Assembly: GCA_937991555.1 (NCBI GenBank)
Contig: CALKHU010000064.1
Location: forward strand, 1 to 16,044
Origin: an uncultured Caulobacter sp.
Lineage (GTDB): Bacteria > Pseudomonadota > Alphaproteobacteria > Caulobacterales > Caulobacteraceae
DNA: 16,044 bases
Direction of reading: 5' to 3'
Below, piece after piece: positions 1 to 6,404 of this stretch (position 1 is the first letter of the stretch; every line of letters starts with the position of its first letter). The notes beneath the pieces were generated by a model. That model saw only the letters and a program-made list of their open reading frames with translations, was not told the origin of the DNA and made no database searches. The position numbers and the translations under genes are program-made.

Positions 1-898
1 CGGCATCAAGCCGACCTACGGCCGCTGCTCGCGCTGGGGCATCGTCGCCTTCGCCAGCTCGCTGGACCAGGCCGGCCCGATCGCCAAGACGGTCGAGGAC
101 GCCGCCATCCTGCTGAACAGCATGGCCGGCCACGATCCGAAGGACTCGACCAGCCTCGACGTCGAGACGCCGGACTGGACCCCCTATGTCGGCAAGTCGG
201 TGAAGGGCCTGCGCATCGGCGTGCCGAAGGAGTACCGCGTCGACGGCATGCCCGCCGAGATCGAGAAGCTCTGGCAGGACGGCATCGCCTGGCTGAAGGA
301 CGCCGGCGCCGAGATCGTCGAGGTCTCGCTGCCGCATACGAAGTACGCCCTGCCGGCCTACTACATCGTCGCCCCGGCCGAGGCGTCCTCAAACCTCGCC
401 CGCTACGACGGCATGCGCTACGGCTTCCGCGCCGAGGGGAACAACCTCACCGAGATCTACGAAAACACCCGCGCCCAGGGCTTCGGGAACGAGGTCAAGC
501 GCCGCATCCTGATCGGCACCTATGTGCTCAGCGCCGGCTACTACGACGCCTACTACCTCAAGGCCCAGAAGGTCCGCCGCCGCATCGCCGACGACTTCGA
601 CAGGGCCTGGGAAACCTGCGACGCCCTGCTGACCCCGACGGCCCCCTCGGCGGCCTTCGCGCTGGGCGAGCGGATGGCCGACCCGATCGCCATGTACCTG
701 AACGACGTGTTCACGGTGACGACCAACCTCGCCGGCCTGCCGTCGATCAGCGTCCCCGCCGGGCTCGACGCCGCCGGCCTGCCGCTCGGCCTGCAGGTCA
801 TCGGCAGGGCGCTGGACGAGGCTACCGTGTTCAGCGTCGCCGGCGCGATCGAGAAGTCGGCGGGCTTCCTCGGCCGGAAGGCCGCGCGCTGGTGGTGA
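1..898 (+). CDS. gatA: Glutamyl-tRNA(Gln)/aspartyl-tRNA(Asn) amidotransferase subunit A, 3' part (5' end outside window)
   Basis: GatA is the amidase subunit of the cytoplasmic GatCAB complex. It releases ammonia from glutamine, and GatB uses that ammonia to convert Glu-tRNA(Gln) or Asp-tRNA(Asn). The reading frame is open from base 2, and 298 residues are visible. GatA is normally about 490 residues, so roughly 190 are missing, including the glycine/serine-rich amidase signature with the catalytic Lys and Ser residues. The visible part begins with the conserved GIKPTYGRCSRWG and VAFASSLDQAGP block. It then has the substrate-side block RRILIGTYVLSAGYYDAYY, the LLTPTAP segment and the C-terminal NLAGLPSISVPAG segment. 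The internal ATG at 122 is not a start, because homology continues upstream of it. The TGA at 896-898 overlaps the next gene. No frameshift is visible. Identification is secure. Confidence 0.96.
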   Translation, partial: GIKPTYGRCSRWGIVAFASSLDQAGPIAKTVEDAAILLNSMAGHDPKDSTSLDVETPDWTPYVGKSVKGLRIGVPKEYRVDGMPAEIEKLWQDGIAWLKDAGAEIVEVSLPHTKYALPAYYIVAPAEASSNLARYDGMRYGFRAEGNNLTEIYENTRAQGFGNEVKRRILIGTYVLSAGYYDAYYLKAQKVRRRIADDFDRAWETCDALLTPTAPSAAFALGERMADPIAMYLNDVFTVTTNLAGLPSISVPAGLDAAGLPLGLQVIGRALDEATVFSVAGAIEKSAGFLGRKAARWW

Positions 899-1137
899 GG
901 TTCCGCCTGCCGCGGCGGGTGCTGCTGGTCCTCTACGGTCTGGCGCTGCCGCTGTTCGCGGGCCACGCCGTCTGGATGGCGCTCGATCCGTGGCTGCCCG
1001 GCGAGGTGGTCTATGACACCGCCCCGCGCTGGGCCGTCCTGACGATGAACCTGTTGCTGGTCGCGATGATCGGCTGGCGTCTGGCGCGGCTGCTGCGCGA
1101 GGGGCCGACCGCCACGGATCAGCCGCCGGGGGCGTAG
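895..1137 (+). CDS. Small two-helix membrane protein, hypothetical
   Basis: This is an unrecognised protein of about 80 residues. It starts at GTG 895, giving a 4-nt GTGA overlap with the gatA stop, or at the in-frame GTG 892. The overlap suggests translational coupling to gatA. The N-terminus is basic (RFRLPRR). Two hydrophobic segments follow, at about residues 8-30 (LLVLYGLALPLFAGHAVW) and 44-63 (AVLTMNLLLVAMIGW), joined by a short loop and followed by a polar tail. It is probably an inner-membrane protein. No catalytic or binding motif is visible. Its last 19 nt overlap the 3' end of the convergent gene on the minus strand. The coupled start and clean membrane pattern support a real gene, but no function can be assigned. 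Confidence 0.6.
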   Translation: MRFRLPRRVLLVLYGLALPLFAGHAVWMALDPWLPGEVVYDTAPRWAVLTMNLLLVAMIGWRLARLLREGPTATDQPPGA

Positions 1138-1598
1138 CGCACGAGCGCTTCCCGGATCGCCTGCGGCGCCACGTCGAGACTGTGCGGCGACACCGCCACC
1201 CCGCTTGCGAACCCGTGGTTTGCGTTCAGCAACCACCGCTTGAGGCCGCTGGTGGTGAACCGGTCGACCGGATCGCCGACGTTCAGATAGTAGAACGGCT
1301 TGCCCCGGACGCTGATCGCCTCGACGCCCTCGATCTCGCTCCAGGGAACCTTGCGGTCCATACTGCGGCGGTCGAACACGCCGGTCTCGTCGATGGTCAC
1401 CACCGCTCGACGGTCGAACAGCGACCGCGCCGCGACCGCGCCGACGGCGGCGAAGAACACCACCCCGACCATGGCCGCGAACCGCACGACGTCGCTCGCG
1501 GGCAGGTCGCCCGCCAGCAGCCAGCCGCACAGCGCCACGAACAGCGCCGCGCCGATGGCCGTCACCATCAGCTTCGCCACGGCGTAACGTGCGACCAT
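1119..1598 (-). CDS. STM3941-family-like membrane protein with PH-like domain
   Basis: The protein has 159 residues. Two N-terminal transmembrane segments lie at about residues 9-30 and 38-58. A soluble domain follows with the pattern VTIDETGVFDRR ... VPWSEIEGVE, in which the WSEIEGV turn is typical of the STM3941/YcxB-like PH-fold membrane proteins of unknown function. ATG 1598 is preceded on the minus strand by a GGGGAGAG-like ribosome binding site at good spacing. The gene converges on the small gatA-coupled gene, with overlapping 3' ends. It diverges from gatB, with about 100 nt between the starts. The family assignment is from pattern memory and moderately sure; the cellular role is unknown. 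Confidence 0.72.
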   Translation of the reverse strand: MVARYAVAKLMVTAIGAALFVALCGWLLAGDLPASDVVRFAAMVGVVFFAAVGAVAARSLFDRRAVVTIDETGVFDRRSMDRKVPWSEIEGVEAISVRGKPFYYLNVGDPVDRFTTSGLKRWLLNANHGFASGVAVSPHSLDVAPQAIREALVRYAPGG

Positions 1599-1688
1599 GC
1601 CGGTCTCTCCCCTGAACAGGGGCGACCCTAGGCCTATCTTTGTGACGCCGCCATGGCCCGCGAGTCTTTCCCGACCGCCGCGAGCGCG

Positions 1689-1702
1689 TGTATAGCCAGC
1701 CC
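1689..1702 (+). promoter_or_regulatory. Possible promoter giving a leaderless gatB mRNA
   Basis: A TATAGC hexamer at 1691-1696 ends six bases before the gatB ATG at 1703. A weak -35-like TTCCCG lies at 1668-1673, 17 nt upstream. No Shine-Dalgarno sequence is seen before the ATG. This layout would place transcription initiation at or next to the start codon. It is inference from spacing only. Confidence 0.3.
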
Positions 1703-3193
1703 ATGACCGAGACCTTCAAGATCAAGGGCCGCACCGGCGACTGGGAACTCGTCCTCGGACTCGAGGTCCACGCCCAGGTGTCTTCCAACTCCAAGCTGTT
1801 CAGCGGCGCGGCCGTCGGCTTCGGCGCCGGCCCGAACGAGCAGGTGTCGCTGGTCGACGCCGCCATGCCCGGCATGCTGCCGGTGCTGAACCGCTACTGC
1901 GTCGAGCAGGCGGTGCGCACCGGTCTCGGCCTGAAGGCGAAGATCAACCTGAAGAGCCGTTTCGACCGCAAGAACTACTTCTATCCGGACCTGCCGCAGG
2001 GCTACCAGATCAGCCAGTTCGAGCAGCCGATCGTCGGCGAGGGCGAGGTTACCGTCGACCGGATCGACGGGACGAGCTTCACCGTGCGCATCGAGCGTCT
2101 GCACCTGGAGCAGGACGCGGGCAAGTCGATCCACGACCTCGATCCGAAGGCGACCTTCGTCGACCTGAACCGCTCCGGCACGGCGCTGATGGAGATCGTC
2201 AGCAAGCCGGACATGCGCTCGCCCGAGGACGCCGCCGCCTACGTCAAGAAGCTGCGGGCGATCCTGGTCACGCTGGGCGCCTGCGACGGCGACATGGAGA
2301 AGGGCAATCTGCGCGCCGACGTGAACGTCTCGGTCTGCCGTCCCGGCGACTACGAGCGCTTCCGTGAGACGGGCGATTTCAGCCATCTCGGCACCCGCTG
2401 CGAGATCAAGAACGTCAACAGCTACCGGTTCATCCAGCAGGCCATCAACTACGAGGCCCGCCGCCAGATCGAGATCCTCGAGGACGGCGGCAAGGTCGAC
2501 CAGGAGACCCGCCTGTTCGATCCGGGCAAGGGCGAGACCCGCTCGATGCGGAGCAAGGAAGAGGCGCACGACTACCGCTACTTCCCTGATCCCGACCTGC
2601 TGCCGCTGGAGATCGACCCGGCCTGGGTGAAGGAAATCGAGGCCTCGCTGCCGGAACTGCCGGACGCCAAGAAGGCGCGGCTGATGGCCGACTACGGCCT
2701 GTCGGCCTACGACGCCTCGGTGCTGATCTCGGACGCGGACGTGGCCGCCTTCTTCGAGGAGGCCGCCAAGGGCCGCGACGCCAAGCTGGTCGCCAACTGG
2801 ACCCTGAACGACCTGATGGGCCGGCTGGGCAAGGACGGGCTCGAGATCACCGCCTCGCCGATCCCGGCCTCGGACATCGCCGGCCTGGTCGAGCTGATCG
2901 AGAAGGGGACCATCTCCTCGAAGATCGCCAAGACCGTGTTCGACCACATGTGGGCGGGCGAGGGGCCTCCGGCCGCCATCGTCGAGAAGCACGGCCTGGT
3001 CCAGATCACGGATGCCGGCGCCATCGAGGCGGCGGTCGACAAGCTGATCGCGGCCAATCCCGACAAGGCCGAGGCGGTGAAGGAAAAGCCCCAGGCGATC
3101 GGCTGGTTCGTCGGCCAGGTGATGAAGGAGACCGGCGGCAAGGCGAACCCGGCCGCCGTCAACGAGATCCTGAAGGCGAAGCTCGGCCTGTAA
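1703..3193 (+). CDS. gatB: Aspartyl/glutamyl-tRNA amidotransferase subunit B
   Basis: GatB activates Glu-tRNA(Gln) or Asp-tRNA(Asn) with ATP and amidates it using ammonia channelled from GatA. The product is 496 residues, full length for the family. The N-terminal catalytic domain shows LGLEVHAQ near residue 20. It continues with FDRKNYFYPDLPQGYQISQ, the GKSIHDL and SGTALMEIVSKPDMRS blocks, CDGDMEKGNLRADVNVS, GTRCEIKNVNSYRFIQ and HDYRYFPDPDLLPL. The C-terminal helical YqeY-like tRNA-binding region contains NWTLNDLMG and ends with IGWFVGQVMKETGGKANP. I chose ATG 1703 over the upstream in-frame GTG 1688, because homology begins just after MTETFKIKGRTGDWE and the -10-like element sits between the two. 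gatA lies upstream on the same strand but is separated by two small genes. Confidence 0.97.
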   Translation: MTETFKIKGRTGDWELVLGLEVHAQVSSNSKLFSGAAVGFGAGPNEQVSLVDAAMPGMLPVLNRYCVEQAVRTGLGLKAKINLKSRFDRKNYFYPDLPQGYQISQFEQPIVGEGEVTVDRIDGTSFTVRIERLHLEQDAGKSIHDLDPKATFVDLNRSGTALMEIVSKPDMRSPEDAAAYVKKLRAILVTLGACDGDMEKGNLRADVNVSVCRPGDYERFRETGDFSHLGTRCEIKNVNSYRFIQQAINYEARRQIEILEDGGKVDQETRLFDPGKGETRSMRSKEEAHDYRYFPDPDLLPLEIDPAWVKEIEASLPELPDAKKARLMADYGLSAYDASVLISDADVAAFFEEAAKGRDAKLVANWTLNDLMGRLGKDGLEITASPIPASDIAGLVELIEKGTISSKIAKTVFDHMWAGEGPPAAIVEKHGLVQITDAGAIEAAVDKLIAANPDKAEAVKEKPQAIGWFVGQVMKETGGKANPAAVNEILKAKLGL

Positions 3194-3224
3194 GGATTTC
3201 GGCGAAACGCGCCGGCGCAGCCGC

Positions 3225-3259
3225 AAACGAAAACCGCCCCGGAGTCTCCTCCGGGGCGG
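3225..3259 (-). terminator. Rho-independent terminator of the RcnB-like gene
   Basis: A perfect 11-bp stem (arms 3234-3244 and 3249-3259, sequence CCGCCCCGGAG and its complement) encloses a TCTC loop. On the minus strand the stem is followed by TTTTCGTTTG (complement of 3224-3233), so the U-tract serves the minus-strand gene ending at 3288. The hairpin sits between convergent genes, about 40 nt after the gatB stop, and may also slow transcription from gatB. Confidence 0.8.
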
Positions 3260-3287
3260 CGTTCGCTGGATCGGGTCGCGATCGGGC

Positions 3288-3884
3288 CTAGTGGTTGATG
3301 ATCACGTCCAGGATCAGGCCGGTGGCGATGGCCGCCAGCAGGTAGTCGTTGCCGCTGCGGTACCAGTAGTAGCCGCGCGGCGGCGGACGCAGGCCGTAGC
3401 GGCCGTAGTCGTACACGACATAGCCGCGGTCGCGGTAGTAGGGCGGCAGGTAGGCCCCGCGCCGCCAGGCGTAGTAGCCCGGCCGGTAGCCCGGACGGCC
3501 GTAGTAGGCGGCCGGCGGCGGGCCGTAGTACCAGCGGTTGTTGTAGTAGTAGCCGTTGTGGCGGCCGCGGTCCCAGCGCGTCCGGCTGTCCCAGCGGTCC
3601 TCGCGGCGATCCCAGCGGTCCTCACGCCGGTCCCAGCGGTCTTCGCGCCGGTCCCAGCGATCTTCGCGGCGATCGCGCGGGCCGCCGTCGCGGCGGGCGT
3701 CGCGGCGGTCCTCGCGACGATCCCAGCGGTCCTCCCGGCGGTCGTAGCGATCCTCGCGACGATCAGCGCGGTCTTCGCGCCGGTCATAGCGGCCCCGGTC
3801 CTGGGCGGCGGCGTCGGTCGCCACGGCGGCCATCGGCCCGGCCACCGAGGCGACGGCGGCGATGGTCATCATCAGACGCTTCAT
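3288..3884 (-). CDS. RcnB-family periplasmic protein with charged heptad-repeat linker
   Basis: The product is 198 residues. A signal peptide (MKRLMMTIAAVASVAGPMAAV...DAAA) is probably cleaved before QDRG at about residue 28. Eight DRREDR(W/Y/A/R) heptads occupy residues 34-61 and 71-98. The C-terminal RcnB-type domain is rich in Tyr, Gly and Pro and includes AYLPPYYRDRGYVVYDY, LRPPPRGYYWYRSGNDYLL and the hydrophobic tail AIATGLILDVI. RcnB of E. coli is a periplasmic protein affecting nickel/cobalt homeostasis; whether this homologue handles metal is not shown by the sequence. ATG 3884 was chosen because it begins the signal peptide and has GGAGAG upstream; the longer ORF to 3938 lacks this. 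The gene has its own terminator at 3225-3259 and is divergent from yghU. Confidence 0.85.
   Translation of the reverse strand: MKRLMMTIAAVASVAGPMAAVATDAAAQDRGRYDRREDRADRREDRYDRREDRWDRREDRRDARRDGGPRDRREDRWDRREDRWDRREDRWDRREDRWDSRTRWDRGRHNGYYYNNRWYYGPPPAAYYGRPGYRPGYYAWRRGAYLPPYYRDRGYVVYDYGRYGLRPPPRGYYWYRSGNDYLLAAIATGLILDVIINH
3591..3785 (-). repeat. 21-bp tandem repeats encoding DRREDRW heptads
   Basis: Two blocks of four imperfect 21-bp units lie inside the RcnB-like gene. Each unit encodes D-R-R-E-D-R-x, and the blocks are separated by a nine-residue spacer (D62-R70). Codons vary between units, so the array is not a recent perfect duplication. The final four units, all ending in W, are the most alike. 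The array would form a highly charged, probably extended or helical linker between signal peptide and C-terminal domain. Confidence 0.9.
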
Positions 3885-4087
3885 GGCGAAGCTCTCCAAT
3901 CTCTTTTCTGTCGTCCCGCGGCGCAGCCCGGCCGCCAAGGTTCCCTCGACGCTGGACAGGGTGAATCGTCCGGCCTGAACCCTGGCTGAACGGGCCCGTC
4001 AGGATTCAGTTTCCCTGGCCTTGCGCGGAGCGGGGCCTCGCGCCCATCTTGCGTTCACAATCGCAACCAAGGCCGGGAGACCCTGGA

Positions 4088-4966
4088 ATGACCGACGCCG
4101 CCGAGTACACGCCGCCCAAGGTCTGGACCTGGAACAAGGAGAGCGGCGGACGCTTCGCCAACATCAACCGCCCCATCGCCGGCCCCACCCACGACAAGGA
4201 CCTGCCGGTCGGTAAGCACCCGCTGCAGCTCTACTCGCTCGGCACGCCGAACGGCGTGAAGGTCACGGTCATGCTCGAGGAGCTGCTGGCGCTCGGCCAC
4301 GCCGGCGCCGAGTACGACGCCTGGCTGGTCCGCATCAACGAGGGCGACCAGTTCTCCAGCGGCTTCGTGGCCGCCAATCCGAACTCCAAGATCCCGGCCC
4401 TCGTCGACCGCAGCGGCGACAAGCCGGTCCGGGTCTTCGAGTCGGGCGCGATCCTGATCTACCTGGCCGAGAAGTTCGGCAACGCCTTCCTGCCGACGGA
4501 CGAGACGCGCCCGGAAACCCTCTCCTGGCTGATGTGGCAGATGGGCAGCGCGCCGTTCCTCGGCGGCGGCTTCGGCCACTTCTACGCCTACGCGCCGTTC
4601 AAGATCGAATACGCCATCGACCGCTACGCCATGGAGGTGAAGCGCCAGATGGACGTGCTCGACCGCCGCCTGGGCGAGAGCGAGTACCTCGCCGGCCCCG
4701 AGTACACGATCGCCGACATGGCGGTCTGGCCCTGGTACGGCGCGCTCGCCAAGGGCCTGGTCTACGAGGCGGGCGAGTTCCTGCAGGTGCAGGACTACCG
4801 GAACGTCCAGCGCTGGACCGACCAGATCGCCGAACGCCCGGCGGTCAAGCGCGGCCGCATGGTCAACCGCGTCTTCGGCGATCCCGCCAACTGCCTGCCG
4901 GAACGCCATGACGCCGGCGATTTCGAAACGAAGACGCTCGACAAGCTGCAGGCCGCGGCGGGCTAG
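4088..4966 (+). CDS. yghU: YghU-type glutathione S-transferase / disulfide-bond oxidoreductase
   Basis: The 292-residue cytosolic protein follows the E. coli YghU pattern almost end to end. The N-terminal extension has KVWTWNKESGGRFANINRP and GPTHDKDLPVGKHPLQLYSLG. The thioredoxin-fold domain has the TPNG motif (residues 53-56) in place of a catalytic Cys or Ser. It continues with GDQFSSGFVAANPNSKIPAL and the glutathione-binding FESGAILIYLAEKFG. The helical C-terminal domain includes FLGGGFGHFYAYAPFKIEYAI, YTIADMAVWPWYG and RPAVKRGRMVNR. YghU/Nu-class enzymes bind two glutathione molecules and have disulfide reductase activity; that is family knowledge, not shown here. ATG 4088 follows a GGGAGA ribosome binding site and matches the family start. 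The gene appears to be monocistronic, divergent from the RcnB-like gene. Confidence 0.95.
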   Translation: MTDAAEYTPPKVWTWNKESGGRFANINRPIAGPTHDKDLPVGKHPLQLYSLGTPNGVKVTVMLEELLALGHAGAEYDAWLVRINEGDQFSSGFVAANPNSKIPALVDRSGDKPVRVFESGAILIYLAEKFGNAFLPTDETRPETLSWLMWQMGSAPFLGGGFGHFYAYAPFKIEYAIDRYAMEVKRQMDVLDRRLGESEYLAGPEYTIADMAVWPWYGALAKGLVYEAGEFLQVQDYRNVQRWTDQIAERPAVKRGRMVNRVFGDPANCLPERHDAGDFETKTLDKLQAAAG

Positions 4967-4977
4967 GACGCCAGTCC

Positions 4978-5129
4978 CTCTCACCGTGGGAGAGGTGGCC
5001 CTGCGAAGCCCGAAGGGCGTAGCCGGGTCGGAGTGGGAGGCGCGGCGGCAAGGGGGCTGGCCTCTGTTCTTCCCACTCAGTCCCGCCCCGGAACAGGCCC
5101 GGGGCGCGACAGCGCTCCCACGGGGAGAG
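4978..5129. repeat. Fold-back intergenic repeat element
   Basis: The ends are inverted copies of each other. 4978-4992 (CTCTCACCGTGGGAG) matches the reverse complement of 5115-5129 (CTCTCCCCGTGGGAG) at 14 of 15 positions. The interior contains two smaller hairpins: GCCC-GAA-GGGC near 5008-5018 and GCCCCGG/CCGGGGC near 5083-5105. It lies directly after the yghU stop and resembles the short palindromic repeats scattered in intergenic DNA of related genomes. No coding potential is seen, and it could act as a transcript end or stability structure. Confidence 0.6.
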
Positions 5130-5219
5130 CGACCAAGGAGGTGGGCCGGCGAGGGCCTTGTGCGGACGGGCTTTAACCCGGCCGACATACAGGTTTACGG
5201 ACAGTAATCTGCGACAGGG

Positions 5220-5249
5220 CGTCCTGTATTCGCATCTGAATACAGGACG
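5220..5249. promoter_or_regulatory. Perfect 12-bp inverted repeat, candidate operator
   Basis: The arm CGTCCTGTATTC (5220-5231) is perfectly complementary to GAATACAGGACG (5238-5249), with a 6-nt GCATCT spacer. The heptamer ATACAGG in the right arm occurs once more at 5187-5193 in the same orientation. No T-run follows, so a terminator is unlikely. It lies about 100 nt upstream of the Sel1-like start, where a dimeric regulator could bind. The regulator is unknown. Confidence 0.5.
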
Positions 5250-5258
5250 GCTTCGCGA

Positions 5259-5274
5259 TTAACCCTATGTTCAG
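5259..5274 (+). promoter_or_regulatory. CtrA-box-like site upstream of the Sel1-like gene
   Basis: TTAA-CCCTATG-TTCAG resembles the CtrA consensus TTAA-N7-TTAAC: the first half-site and the spacing are exact, and the second half has two mismatches. It lies about 75-90 nt upstream of ATG 5348. Binding is inferred only. Confidence 0.35.
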
Positions 5275-5347
5275 CGAGCGTGGATTTTCCTGTCGACATC
5301 GGCTCCGGGACAGAACCGTCCGGAGGGGGTTTGAAGGGAAGAAGACC

Positions 5348-5623
5348 ATGCTTGCGAGCATCGAAACCGAAGCTCCGGCGACCATTCCGCTGCCGGGTCC
5401 GGACTCGTCGGGCGACGAGCTGTTCCGGATGGGCCTGCTCTATTCGACCGGTCAGGGCGGCGCGCCGCTGGACTACGTCTCGGCCCACATGCTGTTCAAC
5501 CTGGCCGCCATGCGCGGCTCGCTGGAAGCCAAGGTCTACCGCAAGGAGCTGAGCGGCGAGATGGACCCGGCCGAGGTCGCCGAAGCCCAGCGCCAGGCCC
5601 GCGAGTGGCTGCAGCAGGCCTGA
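5348..5623 (+). CDS. Small Sel1/TPR-like repeat protein
   Basis: The product is 91 residues. After a short acidic N-terminus (MLASIETEAPATIPLPG) comes a single Sel1-like helix-turn-helix unit: GDELFRMGLLYSTGQGGAPL, then YVSAHMLFNLAAMRGSLEA. It ends in a helix, AEVAEAQRQAREWL. The pattern A-x-x-L/M-F-N-L-A-A-x-R-G is characteristic of Sel1 repeats, which mediate protein-protein contacts. There is no signal peptide or membrane segment, so it should be cytoplasmic. ATG 5348 is preceded by the purine-rich GAAGGGAAGAAG and starts the conserved part; the upstream in-frame ATG 5267 adds an unrelated basic stretch and overlaps the CtrA-like site. It converges on hfsD with only 36 nt between stops. 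Its role is unknown; location next to hfsD makes a holdfast connection possible. Confidence 0.78.
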   Translation: MLASIETEAPATIPLPGPDSSGDELFRMGLLYSTGQGGAPLDYVSAHMLFNLAAMRGSLEAKVYRKELSGEMDPAEVAEAQRQAREWLQQA

Positions 5624-5635
5624 ACCGCCGCGTCG

Positions 5636-5657
5636 GGGGACCGCAGGACGGCTCCCC
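5636..5657. terminator. Hairpin between convergent Sel1-like gene and hfsD
   Basis: GGGGACCG (5636-5643) pairs with CGG-C-TCCCC (5649-5657), giving eight base pairs with one bulged C and a five-base CAGGA loop. It fills the 36-nt gap between convergent stop codons. There is no U-tract on either side, so it is a possible bidirectional transcript-end structure rather than a classical intrinsic terminator. Confidence 0.4.
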
Positions 5658-5659
5658 GC

Positions 5660-6382
5660 CTACTGTCCGTTCTGGCCGTTGATGGCGTAGCTGAAGCCGA
5701 AGTTGATCGGCGACAGGTCGCGGAACCACTGCTGCACCCACAGGCCCGCCTCGGAGACGTTGCTGCGCGGCACGTAGACGATGTCGAACCGGCGCAGGGG
5801 CACGAGGTCGGCGCCGGCCGGATTCTTCAGCGCCGTCTTCAGGTTCACCGTCCGGTACATCGCCGTCCCGCCCGGTCCCCGGCGGATGATCACCACCCGG
5901 TCGGCCTTGGCGCTGGTCCGGAAGCCCCCGGCCTGGAGAATGGCCTGCAGGCTGTTGATGTCGCCGGGCATGTCGAAGACCCCCGGCGTGCCGACCTCGC
6001 CGCCGACGAACACCTTGAGCGGGCTCACCGTCTTCACCTGGATGATGACTTCAGGCCGCAGCAGCTGCGTCGCGTAGGCCCGCGCCAGGTCCGCCTGCAG
6101 CTCGGTCACCGTGCGATCGGCCGCCATGACCGGCGCGACCAGGGGCAGGGTGATGCGCCCGTCGGGCTGCACGATGACGCCCGTTCGCGCCAGCTCGGGC
6201 GCCGAGGGCACCGAAACGTCGATCACGTCGCCCGGATAGAACCGGTACTCCGGCTCGTAGTCGGTCCAGTCGGCGTAGCCGATGTTGGGGAAGGCCGGCG
6301 CCCGCGCAGCCATCGCCGGTCCCGCCGCCAGCAGGGCGGCGGAGAGCATCAGTACGGCGCGGATCGGGGCGCTCCGGGACAT
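5660..6382 (-). CDS. hfsD: Holdfast polysaccharide export protein HfsD (Wza-like outer-membrane exporter)
   Basis: HfsD is the Wza-type outer-membrane exit for holdfast polysaccharide. The 240-residue product has a Sec signal peptide (residues 1-25, ending GPAMA). A poly-export domain at about 46-118 begins YRFYPGDVIDVSVPSAPEL and includes VQPDGRITLPL. One SLBB domain at about 123-170 has FVGGEVGTPGVFDMPG and LQAILQAGGF. The final stretch is LWVQQWFRDLSPINFGF. It is shorter than E. coli Wza (about 380 residues). No lipobox cysteine is present, so the mature protein is not a lipoprotein, unlike Wza. ATG 6382 fits the signal peptide; no strong ribosome binding site is seen. It is divergent from hfsA across 89 nt. 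The hfsD name rests on domain type plus the complete neighbouring hfs set. Confidence 0.9.
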   Translation of the reverse strand: MSRSAPIRAVLMLSAALLAAGPAMAARAPAFPNIGYADWTDYEPEYRFYPGDVIDVSVPSAPELARTGVIVQPDGRITLPLVAPVMAADRTVTELQADLARAYATQLLRPEVIIQVKTVSPLKVFVGGEVGTPGVFDMPGDINSLQAILQAGGFRTSAKADRVVIIRRGPGGTAMYRTVNLKTALKNPAGADLVPLRRFDIVYVPRSNVSEAGLWVQQWFRDLSPINFGFSYAINGQNGQ

Positions 6383-6404
6383 GGTCCAAACGTTAAGGAA
6401 AAGG

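Larger units (their letters stand above)
4967..5347. other. 381-nt gene-free region between yghU and the Sel1-like gene
   Basis: No convincing coding sequence is seen; the ORFs crossing it follow the composition of the repeat. It holds a fold-back repeat (4978-5129), a perfect 12-bp inverted repeat (5220-5249), a CtrA-box-like site (5259-5274) and a purine-rich ribosome binding stretch just before 5348. The second half is the promoter region of the Sel1-like gene. Confidence 0.75.

Noticed and set aside
1634..3226. 530-codon open frame on the minus strand across gatB
   Set aside because: It is a GC-bias shadow: gatB on the plus strand matches its family from end to end, while the minus product is low-complexity and rich in Arg, Leu, Asp and Val.
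3556..3747. Plus-strand SQRSSRR repeat ORF
   Set aside because: It is the antisense reading of the heptad-repeat region of the RcnB-like gene, with no start context of its own.
3556..3785. CRISPR-like array of short repeats
   Set aside because: The 21-bp units are back to back without spacers and stay in frame with a protein repeat (DRREDRW).
4908..5207. 99-codon ORF downstream of yghU
   Set aside because: It overlaps the end of yghU and runs through the fold-back repeat; composition follows the repeat and no protein motif is visible.
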